This document shows positions 1 to 11,975 of a stretch of DNA of 64,000 bases, piece by piece. The notes below the pieces were generated by a model. It was not told the DNA's origin. It saw nothing but the letters and a program-made list of their open reading frames with translations, and did no database searches. A program made the position numbers and the translations under genes. The stretch comes from Flammula alnicola (lineage: Eukaryota; Basidiomycota; Agaricomycetes; Agaricales; Strophariaceae), in assembly GCA_015499995.1 (NCBI GenBank), contig JADNRV010000002.1, forward strand, positions 1,302,001 to 1,366,000, written 5' to 3'. How positions within the stretch are numbered: position 1 is the stretch's first letter; each line of letters opens with the position of its first letter.

Positions 1-1423
1 AATCGGACTGCATTTTGGGGTATGTCTGGGGTTGGGTCGTGTAATATTGATATGTGAGATAATTCTCTGTTACATTGATGTACTTGATACAGCACTCTTT
101 AGGACCTGCATGTGCGAGTTAAGACAATCTCGTGGCAGAATAAGAAGGGAAACCTACAGGATGGTTGCAACAATGCGTCGAGAATGTGGCATATGTCTAA
201 ATTCAGTCAAATAAATCCCTAGAAATATGTAGTAGTACGTAACTCTCTCGCTTCAACTTGGAGATCAAACAACTACCCACCTTGCCAAGTGCCAAGATTT
301 AGACGGCCATCTGTAATGGGGATTGTAATTGACGAGCCGACAAGTGATGCTTTTGTATGGGAAACTCTGGGAGCTGCGTCAGTTGAGGGTTGGAGAGAGA
401 TTTAACTTGCTGGGTCTCACGAATCACTAGAGAAGACCTTAGCCATATTAAGGTAGTAGAGACCAAAATCTTGATTGCTCACTCTGGACCTTCATCTGTA
501 TGGCGCCAGCTCAAGCTTTCGGGCACAATGTTATCCAATGCCATATCCATATCTGCAAAAATCAATGTTCCTCAGATGAAGAACACTAGAAACAAATATC
601 AGGATAACTCACCTCTCCGGACATCTTACAAAAGGTGGTTGAGGTCATGTGTTCGTATCTGCCAGTGGTGAAGTTGATAAGGATATTGAGCTCATTGCTC
701 ACCTTTATCGTAAGTTTCATTGACGGTCAAGGCTGCAGATGTATGCTGACTTTCACGGGGCTATGGGATTGAGTGCTAGTTCATTGTTTATAGTGCGCAA
801 GAAGCCCACATAAAAAGATATAACATGCCAACCTATTACAGCGTGAAATCAGTTGGCGCCAGGCGACCATGGCCATTCAAAAGCTACAAGATGCTTGCCT
901 TCACACCCTCGAGGCCAGTACGAATATGAGAAAGAACTTCATCTGTAACCAAATGACAGCCTTTAGACCGTTTCGCCAAAGTAAATGTACTTTGCCAGCC
1001 CATGATATAAGTAGTCAGTGATAGTGATTGAGATCGTGGGTGTCAGGTGTAAGAAGCAAAAGCGCACATCTCATTCAATTGTTTAATTATAGCCTACCTA
1101 AGCAACATGGCGGGTCGATTTATATGGTGCTTAGTACATCGTAAGTAGCGTATTATTTCAGGCTGCAGCACAACCACGGCTCTCTTCAAAAAGCCGTGAC
1201 CTTCTTTACTGTAAAAACTATACCCCCCCATTCTACACCAGGCTCGCAATATTCTTTAGTGCGTCCACGGCTCTTTGGAAAACCTTTTTTGTGCTGATTA
1301 ACAACAACAGCAACCTCAATCAACGGCTCCAGCGATGCAATATTCACAAAAGGTAGCAATCCAACATGGGAGAAGCGAGGTGTCTGAGGATAAGGGGCAG
1401 GCGGGTACATTCTCCTCCATTAC
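1..1423. other. Stretch without a recognisable gene
   Basis: No reading frame here resembles a known family, and the longest frames are short and lack coding character. A 74-codon frame on the minus strand (1186-1410) lies just downstream of the CPSF30 stop and probably falls in its 3' UTR. The left end may hold the 3' UTR or promoter of a gene outside the window. I see no terminal repeats or transposase fragments. Confidence 0.5.
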
Positions 1424-2522
1424 TCATTCGCCATATCTTTTGATTCGTTCGCTACCGCCTCGATTCCCAGGAACGTTGCGGTTTCGACAATGATTGGCAT
1501 AGTGCCCCTTCTCACCGCACTGGAAGACATACATGGGATGAATATAAGAACCGCATAGATGTCTTTCACTCACTTTGAAACACAGTACTTCATCCAAGTT
1601 ACGCCTGGGCGGACCCGTAAGAGTGCTATTCGGTCCTCCTGAACCAACAGGTCCACCTCCTGGTCCTCGATCGAAATCAGCATAACGTCCGTATCCCGGA
1701 GGAGGAGGGCCAAGATCTTTCGCAGAAGGTGGAGAGGGTGGATCATAGGCTTTCGGTGGAGGGAGATTTGGCTTGGGGCTGATGTGATGAAGTAATGTTA
1801 GTGGGTGGTGTCTTATTTTGGAGGATGAACAACACTTACTGGCCTCGAGGACATTCCAAGCCCAAAGGACAGAAACCAGTTAGATAGGCTTGGCATGCTA
1901 CCTTCCGTATATGCTTGCGCGGGCAATGGGGGCCTAAGCTTGTCATAAGAGAGGTCATACTAAAGATACTTGAACTTGCAACTCACCTAGTTTGCAGAAC
2001 CCGCGATTGTAATCGGGGCATTCTACGCGACGCTCCTTAGGATGAGCATATAAGCACTCGTCACCCGCTGAACAATAACCATACTTCGCGAACCACCAAC
2101 ATTCAGGCATTCTTCGCAAGTTGTATTCATGCAGAAACTCGCATGCATCGCCTTTTTTGCATAGTCCTCGCAGCCAATGCTTGCAAACAGTAGATAGGCG
2201 TTCCCGTTCCCGTGGGTGAGTGGGAAGTTGCCTTGGTGGTTGAAAATTCTGAACGGAAGGCGTTGTATGGCGCAAAGGGCAATGTAGGGGGCCCAGAGGA
2301 CAGCCCGCAGGTGTCAACGCCAATCTACATATTTGATCATCTAGAGGGTACACGAGTCAGTTTCAAATGTAGGACCAATGGTATCGTCTGCGAACCTTTG
2401 TCGAGCTTCAATCCAAGCTCAGTCTTAATATGTACTTCCGCAGGAAAGTTGTTCTGGTGGAATTGAGGGTTTATAACGTCTCGAAGAGCTGACGGCCCAG
2501 CTAAAGGGTTGTTGGTGGTCAT
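1424..2522 (-). CDS. YTH1: CPSF30/Yth1, CCCH zinc-finger subunit of the mRNA cleavage and polyadenylation factor
   Basis: This is the zinc-finger subunit of CPF/CPSF, which binds the polyadenylation signal on pre-mRNA in the nucleus. Exon 1 (2396-2522) encodes the conserved start with FIKTELGLKLDK-like sequence (seen as HIKTELGLKLDK). Splicing across 2341-2395 gives KDDQICRLALTPAGCPLG, the first CCCH finger. Fingers two to five follow (VCKHWLRGLCKKGDACEFLH, then MPECWWFAKYGYCSAGDECL, VECPDYNRGFCKLG joined to PHCPRKH, and VACQAYLTGFCPLGLECPRG joined to H). A Pro/Gly-rich linker leads to a CCHC zinc knuckle, CFKCGEKGHYANHC, which is only complete after removing the intron at 1520-1573. The protein ends SERIKRYGE. 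Yeast Yth1 lacks the knuckle and metazoan CPSF30 has it. The first donor is the unusual GTTCGC. The start ATG fits the family N-terminus. Confidence 0.93.
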
Positions 2523-2798
2523 TTCCGATTGTCGCTCAGTCTTCTCTTCCTCGAAAAGAACAAATTTAGTTTCGTCGGAAATATTGTAGTCGACGTCAAG
2601 TCGAGGTCGCAGCTTTGAGAGTGCTGCCGTGGGGCTGATTGATATAGATGATTTGATTACATAATGAATTGCATTATGACCTGTGGCATGAGTAAGCTCC
2701 TTGTCCGAGTCACTTCAACTTCAAGAATCTTCCAGCGAAGTCCCCAGCGCAAAATACATCTATTTGTCTAGTATAATCTGGCGTTTAAAAGGTACAAC

Positions 2799-3898
2799 TT
2801 ACCATATACCGATTACACTGATTGTTCCACCGACACACCTCACTCTCGAGGCTGCCTTTTCTACTTCCGCCGTCCAGGATTCAATGGTCCCAACTGATTT
2901 TTCTCCTGTAGCAAAACCGTGCACCTCTATGAAATATACACTACGAAAAGGGATACCATCTGCCGAAGGCCGACGGTCAATGCGGGCTACAGAAAGATCC
3001 AGTGATTTTAGACAAGTCACAATATCGTACGAAATATCTGGCGAAGGCGTCGAAGGTGGGGATACCCTAAAGAGAGCGTTCATTTGGCAGGTATTTCCGG
3101 GAACAGGGGGTAAGTCCGTTTGCTGTGAGTAGGCAATCGTGTAAAATCGTGTAAAATTGGCTGCTCAGACAATCTTTAATTTGCAAAAAAGACGAATGTG
3201 AGGAAGAGTTCTTACATCGTTCATTCTGAATACCAGTGAAGAGAATCTCAAGTCCTTCGAATAGTGTGGCGCATATGCTAGAACATATGGCGGCAGAGTC
3301 CGGTGGACCATCTAGTAATGCCTGTGCTGCTGCAGCAGTCGATTTTGTCTTCACTGAATACGCAGCAGGCAATTTCTCTGCAATGAAGTCACGACATTGA
3401 CCTAAAGCCTGCCCAACCGTTCGACAATTAATCGACTTCCAAATCGATGAAGGATTTCTCTCACCTGTTCATGGCTCATGATTTTTTGTATTTGATGGAG
3501 TTTTACCCCCCTCCTGACCAGGAGACAGTGCTCGACCTTGAGGATTATTTCTCCTCGAACGAAGGTCGAATTGGTTGCCCTTAGGAGGTCGTATGTTTCA
3601 ACGACATTTCCAAAGATAGAGTTTTCCTGAGGTATAACTCCAAGAGGGACATCGGGAGACAGTGAATTAAAGACATCTTTGATTGATCAGGTTCACCGTT
3701 TCACTGTGTAGGGCGGTAAATCTCACCAGCTATTGAATTTTGTTCATCATACACGACACCAGAACCAAATGCATTAAAAGCAGCCTGTGAATTAAAATTT
3801 CAACCCGGGTTGGTGCATGACAAGAAAATCAACCTTACTTCATGTGTGTAAGTTCCCAAGGGACCTAGTATTGCGACTTTCAGCTTCTCGTGGCTCAT
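2799..3898 (-). CDS. PHA2: Prephenate dehydratase (phenylalanine biosynthesis)
   Basis: The enzyme (EC 4.2.1.51) converts prephenate to phenylpyruvate, the step committing chorismate to phenylalanine. The reading starts MSHEKLKVAILGPLGTYTHE, joins AAFNAFGSG after an intron, and continues with VPLGVIPQENSIFGNVVETY, the substrate-binding region of the family. An intron ending just before ALGQCRDFIAEKLPAAYS restores the SHEQ-ALGQC segment. The family's catalytic Thr-Arg-Phe is present as NFTRFYTIA, encoded by a tandem 10-bp repeat at 3138-3157. The C-terminal part (ALFRVS, then RIDRRPS and FIEVHG) is the ACT regulatory domain that senses phenylalanine. The predicted end is SVIGIW followed by TAA; that TAA overlaps a GTAAGT donor-like string, so a small further exon cannot be fully excluded. 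At least four short introns are needed. CPSF30 lies 276 bp downstream on the same strand. Confidence 0.9.
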
Positions 3899-4294
3899 GG
3901 TATCACGATGTCAACGATGGGCTAGTGGACGTGTACAGCGATAGCGCGAGCCCGCTGGCCAAATTTCAACGAAATTGGCTCCGTTTGCACCTCGGGATGA
4001 GGTCATCCCCAGATTGTATGTTGTACACCGAGTGAAAGAAGCGAAGCAGCCAGACCGATAGCGACGCCATCGGCCTTAATCGGCTTTATGATTGGGCGGA
4101 CGGCGTGGTCCTTGCGTATTCGCAAACAACACTTGAAGATAAGTAGACGTGATGCTATTGACTATGTACAATTAACAATTACACTAGTACAGAAAAATGA
4201 GAAAGCCAAAAACAATTCACAGCGTCGAATATCAGGATAGCAATGAAACCAAAGAATGGTGAATAGCCAACAACAAAAAAGTAGGATAGCTGGC
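3899..4294. other. Intergenic: PHA2 upstream region and 3' flank of the Zn2Cys6 gene
   Basis: About 400 bp between two minus-strand genes. It should contain the PHA2 promoter and the 3' UTR of the transcription factor gene. I see no gene or clear regulatory motif in it. Confidence 0.5.
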
Positions 4295-7200
4295 TTATGC
4301 CAAAGATAAGAACGATCCGGGTTCGTGAAGGCTCTCATGCAAACTGATACTATTGTCTGAGTGTGAGCTTTCTTCAAATAGAGCATGCAACACGCCAGGT
4401 TCAAGTGGTCGGGGAAATGTGATTTGAACAGGCAGTCGTGGCGCGGATCCACAATGTTTCACAATCAAATTTTCTAGCATCTTTGCGAAACGGTGCGCCA
4501 AAGGTATGCGTTGCCCAACCTTGGCAATCGCGGAACTGACAATGAACGTAAGCTTAGAAAACAGCATCGACAAGACCTTCGGACTCACTGCACAAAATCG
4601 ATTTCTGCACGTAAAGTAGAGATTTGGTCAAGACTTTTTGCATCTAGGGCAGCCTGCAAAAATCTGACCAGGACACGCCCGCCGACAAACCAGCAGAACT
4701 GCATTTCTTCAGCATCCCATAAACGATGAAACAAAATAATGCTCACACTGCAAAACGAGTCCAGAAGAGTAATATCAAAGCTGGTTGACCAAACATTGTA
4801 AATAAGATCCAAAATAGCTCGTGCAGCTGTAAGAATCTTGAGTGCAGATATACAGCCAGACTCGCGAACTTCTGCATGGGGATCATGGAGAACGATAGTT
4901 GCTCTTCAATAAGCAAAGTGTCAGTTTCGTTTTCCCACCAGAATCCTTCAGCTTACACGTGTGGCATTAAACATGTTGTGTAGAGGTGATTATCCACAAC
5001 GTTGTCGTTGATGGGGTTGCGAAGATGACTGGGAAAGGAGGCACGGAAAGAAGAGACGACATGGTCTAGTTCAATAAAGGCTGCCGATCCCCTTGGGTCA
5101 ACAGAGTTTTCGGATACTTGAGAGCCATCGTTGTAGACATTCGCGACAGTTGGGTCGCCTGCAAAGTGTTTGGATCTGAAGCGTAGATTGAAGGCTTTGA
5201 CCTGGGCTATTACAAGGTGTTACACCGTGGAGAAAAGTCGATAATGGAGCTTGCTCACATATTAGGATTGAGCCCTTTATGTAAAGGATGAAGGAATCCG
5301 TCTGGTTTTCAGGGTGGACGAGGAGAAGATCGCGTGACTGAGCCCATTGACGATCCACAGGCTGTACGAGAGTCTGGTCGCAAACAGATCAGTCAAGGAA
5401 TGAAGTGGTTCTATGAAACTTACGCCTTGAAGGAACTGATCTCCTCTGACTGGGAGAAGTTGGGAAACATCTTGATTGTCAAGACTGAGTGCCCATCCAT
5501 TTCCACAACCGTGCTGCCGTTCCGCAGCATAAGCCAGCCAGAATGAGTTGCGCCTCGTTTCATCTTCTATAACAGTTCGAGCAGGAGGCAGGATGGAAGG
5601 TGGCCTTTCTGATTTCGTTATAGAATGAAATGGAGGACACATATTCAGCCCTAATGGCACAGATAACCGCATAGAATGCGCCGACGAGAGAAAAATCTAT
5701 GAAGGACTGTGATTAAGATGAATGAATAATCACAGGACCAGCAGAAACGTACGTCAACCCATCTTGAAATATGAAGAAATCAGTTTTTTTTTTTTGTAAA
5801 ACTGAATACGTGGGTTAACTACACACCTTCCATGAGACCAATAGAACCACGTCAAAATAATATTGGCTGAATAGCGGGCATAATAAGCAAATGTAAAACG
5901 TGTTACTGAATGACGGACCTTGTAAAACTTGGAAGAGATCCTCGCCTAGAGTGTTCAGCCGTTCCGCAGATTCCCTGGCCAACTTGGCATGTTGTTCAGC
6001 AAACGAATCGGGCCTTTGCTCTTTTATCCGATAGCGTTCCAAGAATATCTCATCTGGAGGAAAATATCTGAACGCAGAGTAAAATCACCAGAATGATTGG
6101 CGTACCTGGTGAAACTTCGTCGAAGTTAGGAAGGGGGGGTGATGTTACAGCCGCCGTATAAAGGCTGCCAATAGCACATATTGCATGAAGAACGGGAAGC
6201 GATGGAAACTTTGGATGGCTCGGAGGCAGCGCCAGAGAATTCATAAAGGATGGAGCATGGAATAAACGGTTTGCATGCGGATGAAATACAAAAAATACGT
6301 CAACCCTACAAGAACCTGTTTTAAGATACTGTTCAACGTTTCACAAGATTCAGAAGCACGTACAAGTGTCGCAATAACTCCGGGCTAGGAAGAGATGGCG
6401 GCCAGTTGGGCCACATGACATCTGAGCCATAGGAGTTTATCGTATTCTCACCAATCGACGTCAGCGACGTACTCGATTGCAGTGGAGGCGATTGAGAAGG
6501 ATGGCTACCAGAAGACCCTCCATCCGAATCATGGTTCTGCCCATAATGCAAGGAGCGATTGGACGGGGAATCTGAAGATACAAGAGAGTGAGGCCAGAGC
6601 CACAATAATATGCAATGTGCAACGAGACAGACCATCCACTTCTCCGTTTGAATTGTTATTATCAAGGTAGAAAACAGAGTGACCACTTGTTGTGGAACCG
6701 CTGTCCTTCTGGCGAAGAAGCATTTCCAGCTCATCTGTGCTACAAGTTTATGGGAGACAACTTTTGGTGTTAAAGAAGACGACGAACTGATTCTGTTCTC
6801 CAACCGTTCATATTTATTCTTTGGACCCTCTACGACTGCAGTGCTGACTTCTGCAACTACGATACGACGTTAGATTCTATAATTCGATTTGGAGCTTCGA
6901 GGCATACCATCATCGAATGTGCACTCAGGTTTTGAAGGCATTGGCACTCCAGGCGGTGCATGAGATACTGCGTGTGCATGGGACCGAAGACAGGTAGAAC
7001 ATGGTCGTTTTGCGTCGCTGGAATCCAGTGTTCAACACGAAGACAAGAGAATGATGCAAAGAGGACGAATACCATTTCTGTCCACATTGGTCAGAGAAAG
7101 GAATTAGAGGAAATTTAATAGAGCTTACCAACTTCCGTCGACGGCACTGGGTAGAATCGAATTGCAAAGCATTATGAGGTACGTACTATATCAAGCTGAG

Positions 7201-7374
7201 GAAAACACTTACTTGGTGACAGGCCTAGGATCGTATAGAAGTTAGCGAAGGAACTAATAACGACTAACGACGCACCTGATTGCGTTTCAGAACGTTTGGG
7301 TGAGTGCTAAGAGTTGCAGCGATAAGTGGGTTGGATGAGGTACGGTTGACGGGTTGTTGAGCGACTCGGGGCAT
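4295..7374 (-). CDS. Zn2Cys6 fungal transcription factor with Fungal_trans domain
   Basis: A nuclear DNA-binding regulator of unknown target. The N-terminal 33 residues are in exon 1 (7276-7374). The zinc cluster is built from five exons: RNQ, ACHQ (7213-7224), CRRRKL (7129-7146), a 5-nt exon AAATG (7073-7077), and DAKRPCSTCLRSH onward (6908-7017). Together they read ACHQCRRRKLKCDAKRPC, with a canonical CX2CX6CX5CX2C; the sixth Cys (PECTFDD) comes after an unusually long loop of about 23 residues. A short coiled coil (KYERLENRINELEMLLRQKD) follows, as is usual after this domain. The middle-homology (Fungal_trans) region is seen in HPKFPSLPVLHAICAIGSLY, RPDSFAEQHAKLARESAERL and EDETRRNSFWLAYAAERQHG. 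Many short introns split the gene and individual boundaries in the 3' half are not all resolved. The protein ends near LHEPGSFLSLA. Confidence 0.88.
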
Positions 7375-7904
7375 TCTGGACGTGGTGTAAAGCGGCTTCT
7401 AGAGAATACCGGACCAACACGGTAGTTAGGAGGGGCGAGTGCAATCAGGACTTCCTGGATCCAGTGGTGTCAGAGGCAAGGTGGGATCATTCTTTCAGTC
7501 CTCGGTGCGCGCTTGTGCCCAGTTCAAGTTGCACTCCGGACTGCCTTCAGATCCAAAACCGGCACGTGCGAGAGACGATAATAGCGCATTTAGCACTTAC
7601 TAATAGACATGTCAAACACCGCGGAAATACGTGCGTTTCAGTGGCATTTCACTCTATTGAATGTCTACATTTTGAAATGGCTCTCCGCGGACATCTTACG
7701 TGGAAACTTCAAGTGGGCGGGGACTCAAATCGAATCATCCTAACCGAATTCCATTTCCTACAGGGAAGAAGAAAAGAGATAACATATATAAAAAGGAGCA
7801 AATAGAAGGATTCCGAATCCCGATATCCCAATAATGATTACCGATAAAAAGCCTGCATATAATGAAAAATGTGGCGAAGAAAATAATAAAATACCACATG
7901 GATA
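7375..7904. other. Intergenic: Zn2Cys6 gene upstream region
   Basis: About 530 bp between two minus-strand genes, holding the promoter of the transcription factor gene and the 3' UTR of the membrane-protein gene. A plus-strand frame of 113 codons (7464-7805) shows no family resemblance and is treated as chance. Confidence 0.5.
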
Positions 7905-10900
7905 TCACGGAGAGAAGTCGTTTGTTCCTTGTAACACTGTGGTAATGGTCGCAAGGGTAACGTTTGTAACGTTGAATGAAATAGCTAACGATGCAGCGTC
8001 CCAGGTTTTCGTAATAGTTGTATTTGGGTCCAAAGATTTATCTCGAACGACCAGCGGAGAGGTAGCATTCTGTGTCCAAACAACAGGGCCGCTAATGGAA
8101 TTAATTGTCCAGTTCCTCAGGGCGGTGCCATCGGGAGAGCCGAAAAATAAGGAGCCGGAGGGGTTTGTGAATGGCGAAACTGTTGATGTTAGATCAGAAG
8201 GTTGAACGTCTCCAAAAACTGCAACCTCGAGAACCGGCAATGACGGCAGTGATTGCAAGAGAGCCGATGTCATATCTGGGGGCACGGGAGCTTTCGTGGT
8301 CGTGTCAAGCACGAATTTGACGAGAGCATTGGCGATGGTGATGTCCGGGATGGATATAAGGTATTGCAGAATGACATGATCGGACAAACTTAGAGTTCCA
8401 AACTGCCGCGGATCTAACTGGGTGGACGGAATTGTCGTCGGTGTTGCTGTAGCATTGGATATAGCGCTGAAGACTTGACCGTTGTGTAGCACTACTCTCG
8501 GATTTGCGTCTCGAGTAAGCACAACAGCTTGTCGAGCAACACCTGTCTGAGAGTCAAGGAAGGGAAGTCGCAGACGGAGGACATCCAAAACACCGTATAT
8601 AGGGCGATCTGGGTAGCACGCTGGATTGAATTGAGTGGCGCTTACGGCCGCTTGCAAACCAAAAACAATGGATTCGACCGTATTGATCTCTTGTAGGGTG
8701 GCATTACTTAGGCCCGGAAAACATGAAAGAGGAGGTGGAAAGGATGCCGAGGGCGAGGACACATATAGGTTCCGTATTGACGGAGAGGAAGCATTGAAAG
8801 GTAACATGATAGGCGAGACGCTGAGAGCGGTCTTGAACACTGTAAGATCGTCTGCACTTTGAAGTAAGACGGATGTCCAATATTTCATGAGAGCACTTTG
8901 CCGTTGTGTTGCAGACGCTGCGACTTGTGAGAAAAGAATTGACGTGAATCAGTGAAAGGTAGCATACCTTGTGCATAAGAATACATCCGGTCCAAGGTAG
9001 CCTGTGTCCCTGCGCTAACCTTGGCTATTTGGGCATTAGTCGGTTGTCCCAGCGTTACAAAAGAAGCTGGAGGTTCAGTCAGGGACTGAGACGCGAAATT
9101 GTAAGTGAAGCCGGATATTGTTGTCGAAAATGCCGAATCCGCCTCAACGGGTCCATCCGCCCCAGCAATGTTCTTCCAAGGAAGTGCTTGAACAAAGTTT
9201 TTCATTTTCTGGGCAGAATTCATATCTTGCGTCTGGACGGCATTCCAGAGCAACGCAGCTTGAGTCCACTGTGTGCGGTTCGGATAGGTTTTCTGGTCAA
9301 GACCACTTCCAACGTCAACCAAAAGGGCTTGAGAGGCGCAACTTCCTGTTGTGGGACTGCCTTGCATCATCCATATGCTGCTGTACGCAGAGGAGGACGT
9401 GATGTTGGTGCTGAACTCCTGATTAACGACGGGCAGAAGATCGATGACGTTCTGAGCAAGCCCATTGCATCCCGAGGTTGATGTACACACACAAGAGGCA
9501 TCTAAAAAGCAGTTAGAAAAGTAACATCATAGAAGCATGGTAGAAATTTTACCAAGATTGCAGGCAGAACCTGTGAAGTTGCCCGAGCAATTGAATTGTG
9601 GCTGTTTCTTCCGTCCAACCGTGACACCCACACCAGTGCCAATTGCAACTAATGCGGCAATTAAGACAATAGCAAACCCTACCCACATTCGCCTTCTCTT
9701 TCTGGTGTCCATGTTGCTGGAAGTGAGGTGATGAACGCTTTGCGACTGTTCCTTATGCAACGGAGAAAGATGTGTTATTTGAGGAAAATCTGAATATTTC
9801 GTTTTCCTTGCTTCAGCCTCAAAAGCCTCATTCAGTGTAGGGGGGTCAGGCCCTGGAAGCACATGGTATGAATTCAAGCTATCGTGAGGATGCTGTCCTT
9901 TGTCCAATAGGTCACGAAGCACCCCAGCACGGTTGACAAGGTCAGCAAGAGGCGCGGATTCTTCTTGCTTCCGATGAGCATTTTGGACAGCAAGAGACAT
10001 GTCCGGGACCATGGGGACAGGGGGGAGAGGTTTAACTTTTCTCCAGGTGAAAATACGTCGGAGAGATATTCCAGATATTCGCGAAATGAACGAAGGAGCT
10101 GCGCTCTGATGAGAGTGCAGGGAATTTCGAGTGGCATCTTGTCGAGAGCTATCCCTTAGGAAGCGTCTCTGCGTTCCTGCAGTAGAAGGTAGAGCCGGAC
10201 TATAAGTAGGGTTGAACGTCTTGTAATCGACTGTCAATTCATCGCCAGTTTCGTAGGTCGTAGACAATTTGTTCTGATACCCTTTTGTGAGGCTGGTGAT
10301 GGTATCTGAATCCTGGGTCGAGGATATTTGACTGGAACCTGACCTATTACTATGCAGGGTGGTTGGTGTCTCACCGACAACGGAAATTCCAGGTGTAGGA
10401 ACTGTTTTAGAAGGGCTTGCAGTCCTGGCGAAAGAAGGATAACCTTGAACCGAATGGAGGGTCTCCGAATCACCAGACATGCGGTTGTCAGCCATTGTGG
10501 GCTGAGGATAAGCGCTAGGCGGTGACCGGTAATCCTGCGGTCGTCGGTATGGAGGTATTCTGCCAGAGGAGTAATCGCCGGACACCATATTATCATTCCC
10601 GGATCGGTTTACGAGAGGGGGGTATGTCATCTCCGAAATCCCGCTGAAGGCCTCGCTAGCATAAGAAGCTCGCTTCGCTTTCCGCAAGTCCTTATTCTCT
10701 TGAAGGAGAGAGGTGATGAAAGATGTTGGTAGAAGACGATCTTCCGTTGCATCAACATCGATGCTGGATGCTCCGTCGTGCCAGTCATAGGGAGAAAGAA
10801 CACGGGAGGAAGAGGAAGGTTGAGGAGTATCTGCAGTACTTCCCACAGATCGGTTGGTGGGTTTAAAGGAATGACCTGAGTTGGCGAAACGAGTGGAAGT

Positions 10901-11164
10901 TACAGGCGGGTTGGATGGTCTCTCTTGAAGCCTAGCTTTCCGCAACTCCGTTGCGGAACGGATAGACGTGGCGCTGAAGGACGTGCTATTCGGAGGTAGG
11001 GAGTCGGAATTAGAGCGCGGAGGGGTGGATGGAATAGAAGAAGGCGGTTCTGGAAATCGGGAAAGTCCGAGGCTAATAGTGCTTTCAGCAATGCCTGAAG
11101 CATTGGTATCAATGGATGCTACAGAAACATGTCGTGGGCCTTGTGGTTTCTGGTTTTTTGACAT
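7905..11164 (-). CDS. Single-pass membrane protein with long Ser/Pro-rich cytosolic part and glycosylated ectodomain (function unknown)
   Basis: Three exons (9553-11164, 8968-9501, 7905-8923) join in frame to exactly 1055 codons including the stop, a protein of 1054 residues. The first 500 residues or so are Ser/Thr/Pro-rich and look disordered. A basic stretch (TRKRRRMW) precedes one hydrophobic helix, VGFAIVLIAALVAIGTGVGV, and there is no N-terminal signal peptide, so a type II topology is likely. After the helix comes a Cys-containing segment (FNCSGNFTGSACNLG, ASCVCTSTSGCNG) and about 500 residues with many N-x-S/T sites, which suggests a secreted-side, glycosylated domain. The start ATG and the splice joints (LG to DASC, AQ to VAAS) are clean. 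I do not recognise the ectodomain as a known fold; similar hypothetical proteins are, to my knowledge, common in mushrooms. A role at the cell surface is inference. Confidence 0.85.
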
Positions 11165-11975
11165 ATCCTCACGGTTTGAATGATGTTGGAGGTAGCAGAG
11201 GCGGTATAGATGCTGTCAGCGACTTCGATGTTGCTTCGAGGTGGGCGAATGCCGTCCAATTGTATGGGAGGAGGCTATCCACATGCCCCAAGTTCCCTTG
11301 ACGAGCTGCGCGAATAATGGGCGCGCAAGAAGGTCCCTAGAACGAGGAGATGATGAAAGGTAACGCAAGGGCCAGGGTGAGAAGAAGAGAACAGGCGGGA
11401 ACACAGGAACAGGCCCTGGGAGATGTATACTGTGTTGCTACCACTTGAAATCAATCTTTGTTCCTGATACAGGTGACCAGAACATTCACACCCTCACTTA
11501 CCGCAACATGCTTCAAGGTGTTCCATATACAGTGTTCCTAGTAAAGGCAAGTTAAGTGTTAAGCAGCTGAGGATACAATTTTTAGAGAAAGTGACTCTAC
11601 TCCAAGAGGGGCAGTTGAGTAGCTTTATCAATTATTTGAAAAGTTCAGTCCTGTTACGCATCGCGTCTCAATGGTAACGTGAACAAATTCTTGCGCACAT
11701 GTGTTCGTTCTCGAATACGAAAGGCATTCTTTGGAGGATAAAAGTTCATTGTATGTTCGGGAATCTAGTTCAATGATAAAGCCAAACACAGTAACCGAGC
11801 AGACGTGGAGGAAAAGTAGGGTTTTGGCATCCAGATCAATAAAAGCACGGATCCAAAAGTTGGGGAAAACATAAGTACAGAGTCGTAAAAGGCTGAGCAG
11901 GAACATAAATGGCGTGATATGATAAAGAGGAGAGATCCAGTTTCAAACAGATGAAGGGGTCCAACAGTTGTAACT
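11165..11975. other. Intergenic: upstream of the membrane-protein gene, 3' flank of RAC1
   Basis: About 810 bp between two minus-strand genes. The part next to 11164 should be the promoter of the membrane-protein gene and the part next to 11976 the RAC1 3' UTR. Short open frames here show no family resemblance. Confidence 0.5.

Noticed and set aside
1186..1410. 74-codon minus-strand frame just after the CPSF30 stop, rich in Pro at its start
   Set aside because: CPSF30 ends with a clean TGA after the zinc knuckle and the frame has no family resemblance; probably 3' UTR.
7464..7805. 113-codon plus-strand frame in the gap between two minus-strand genes
   Set aside because: It opens without clear coding character, shows no domain and lies where a promoter and a 3' UTR are expected.
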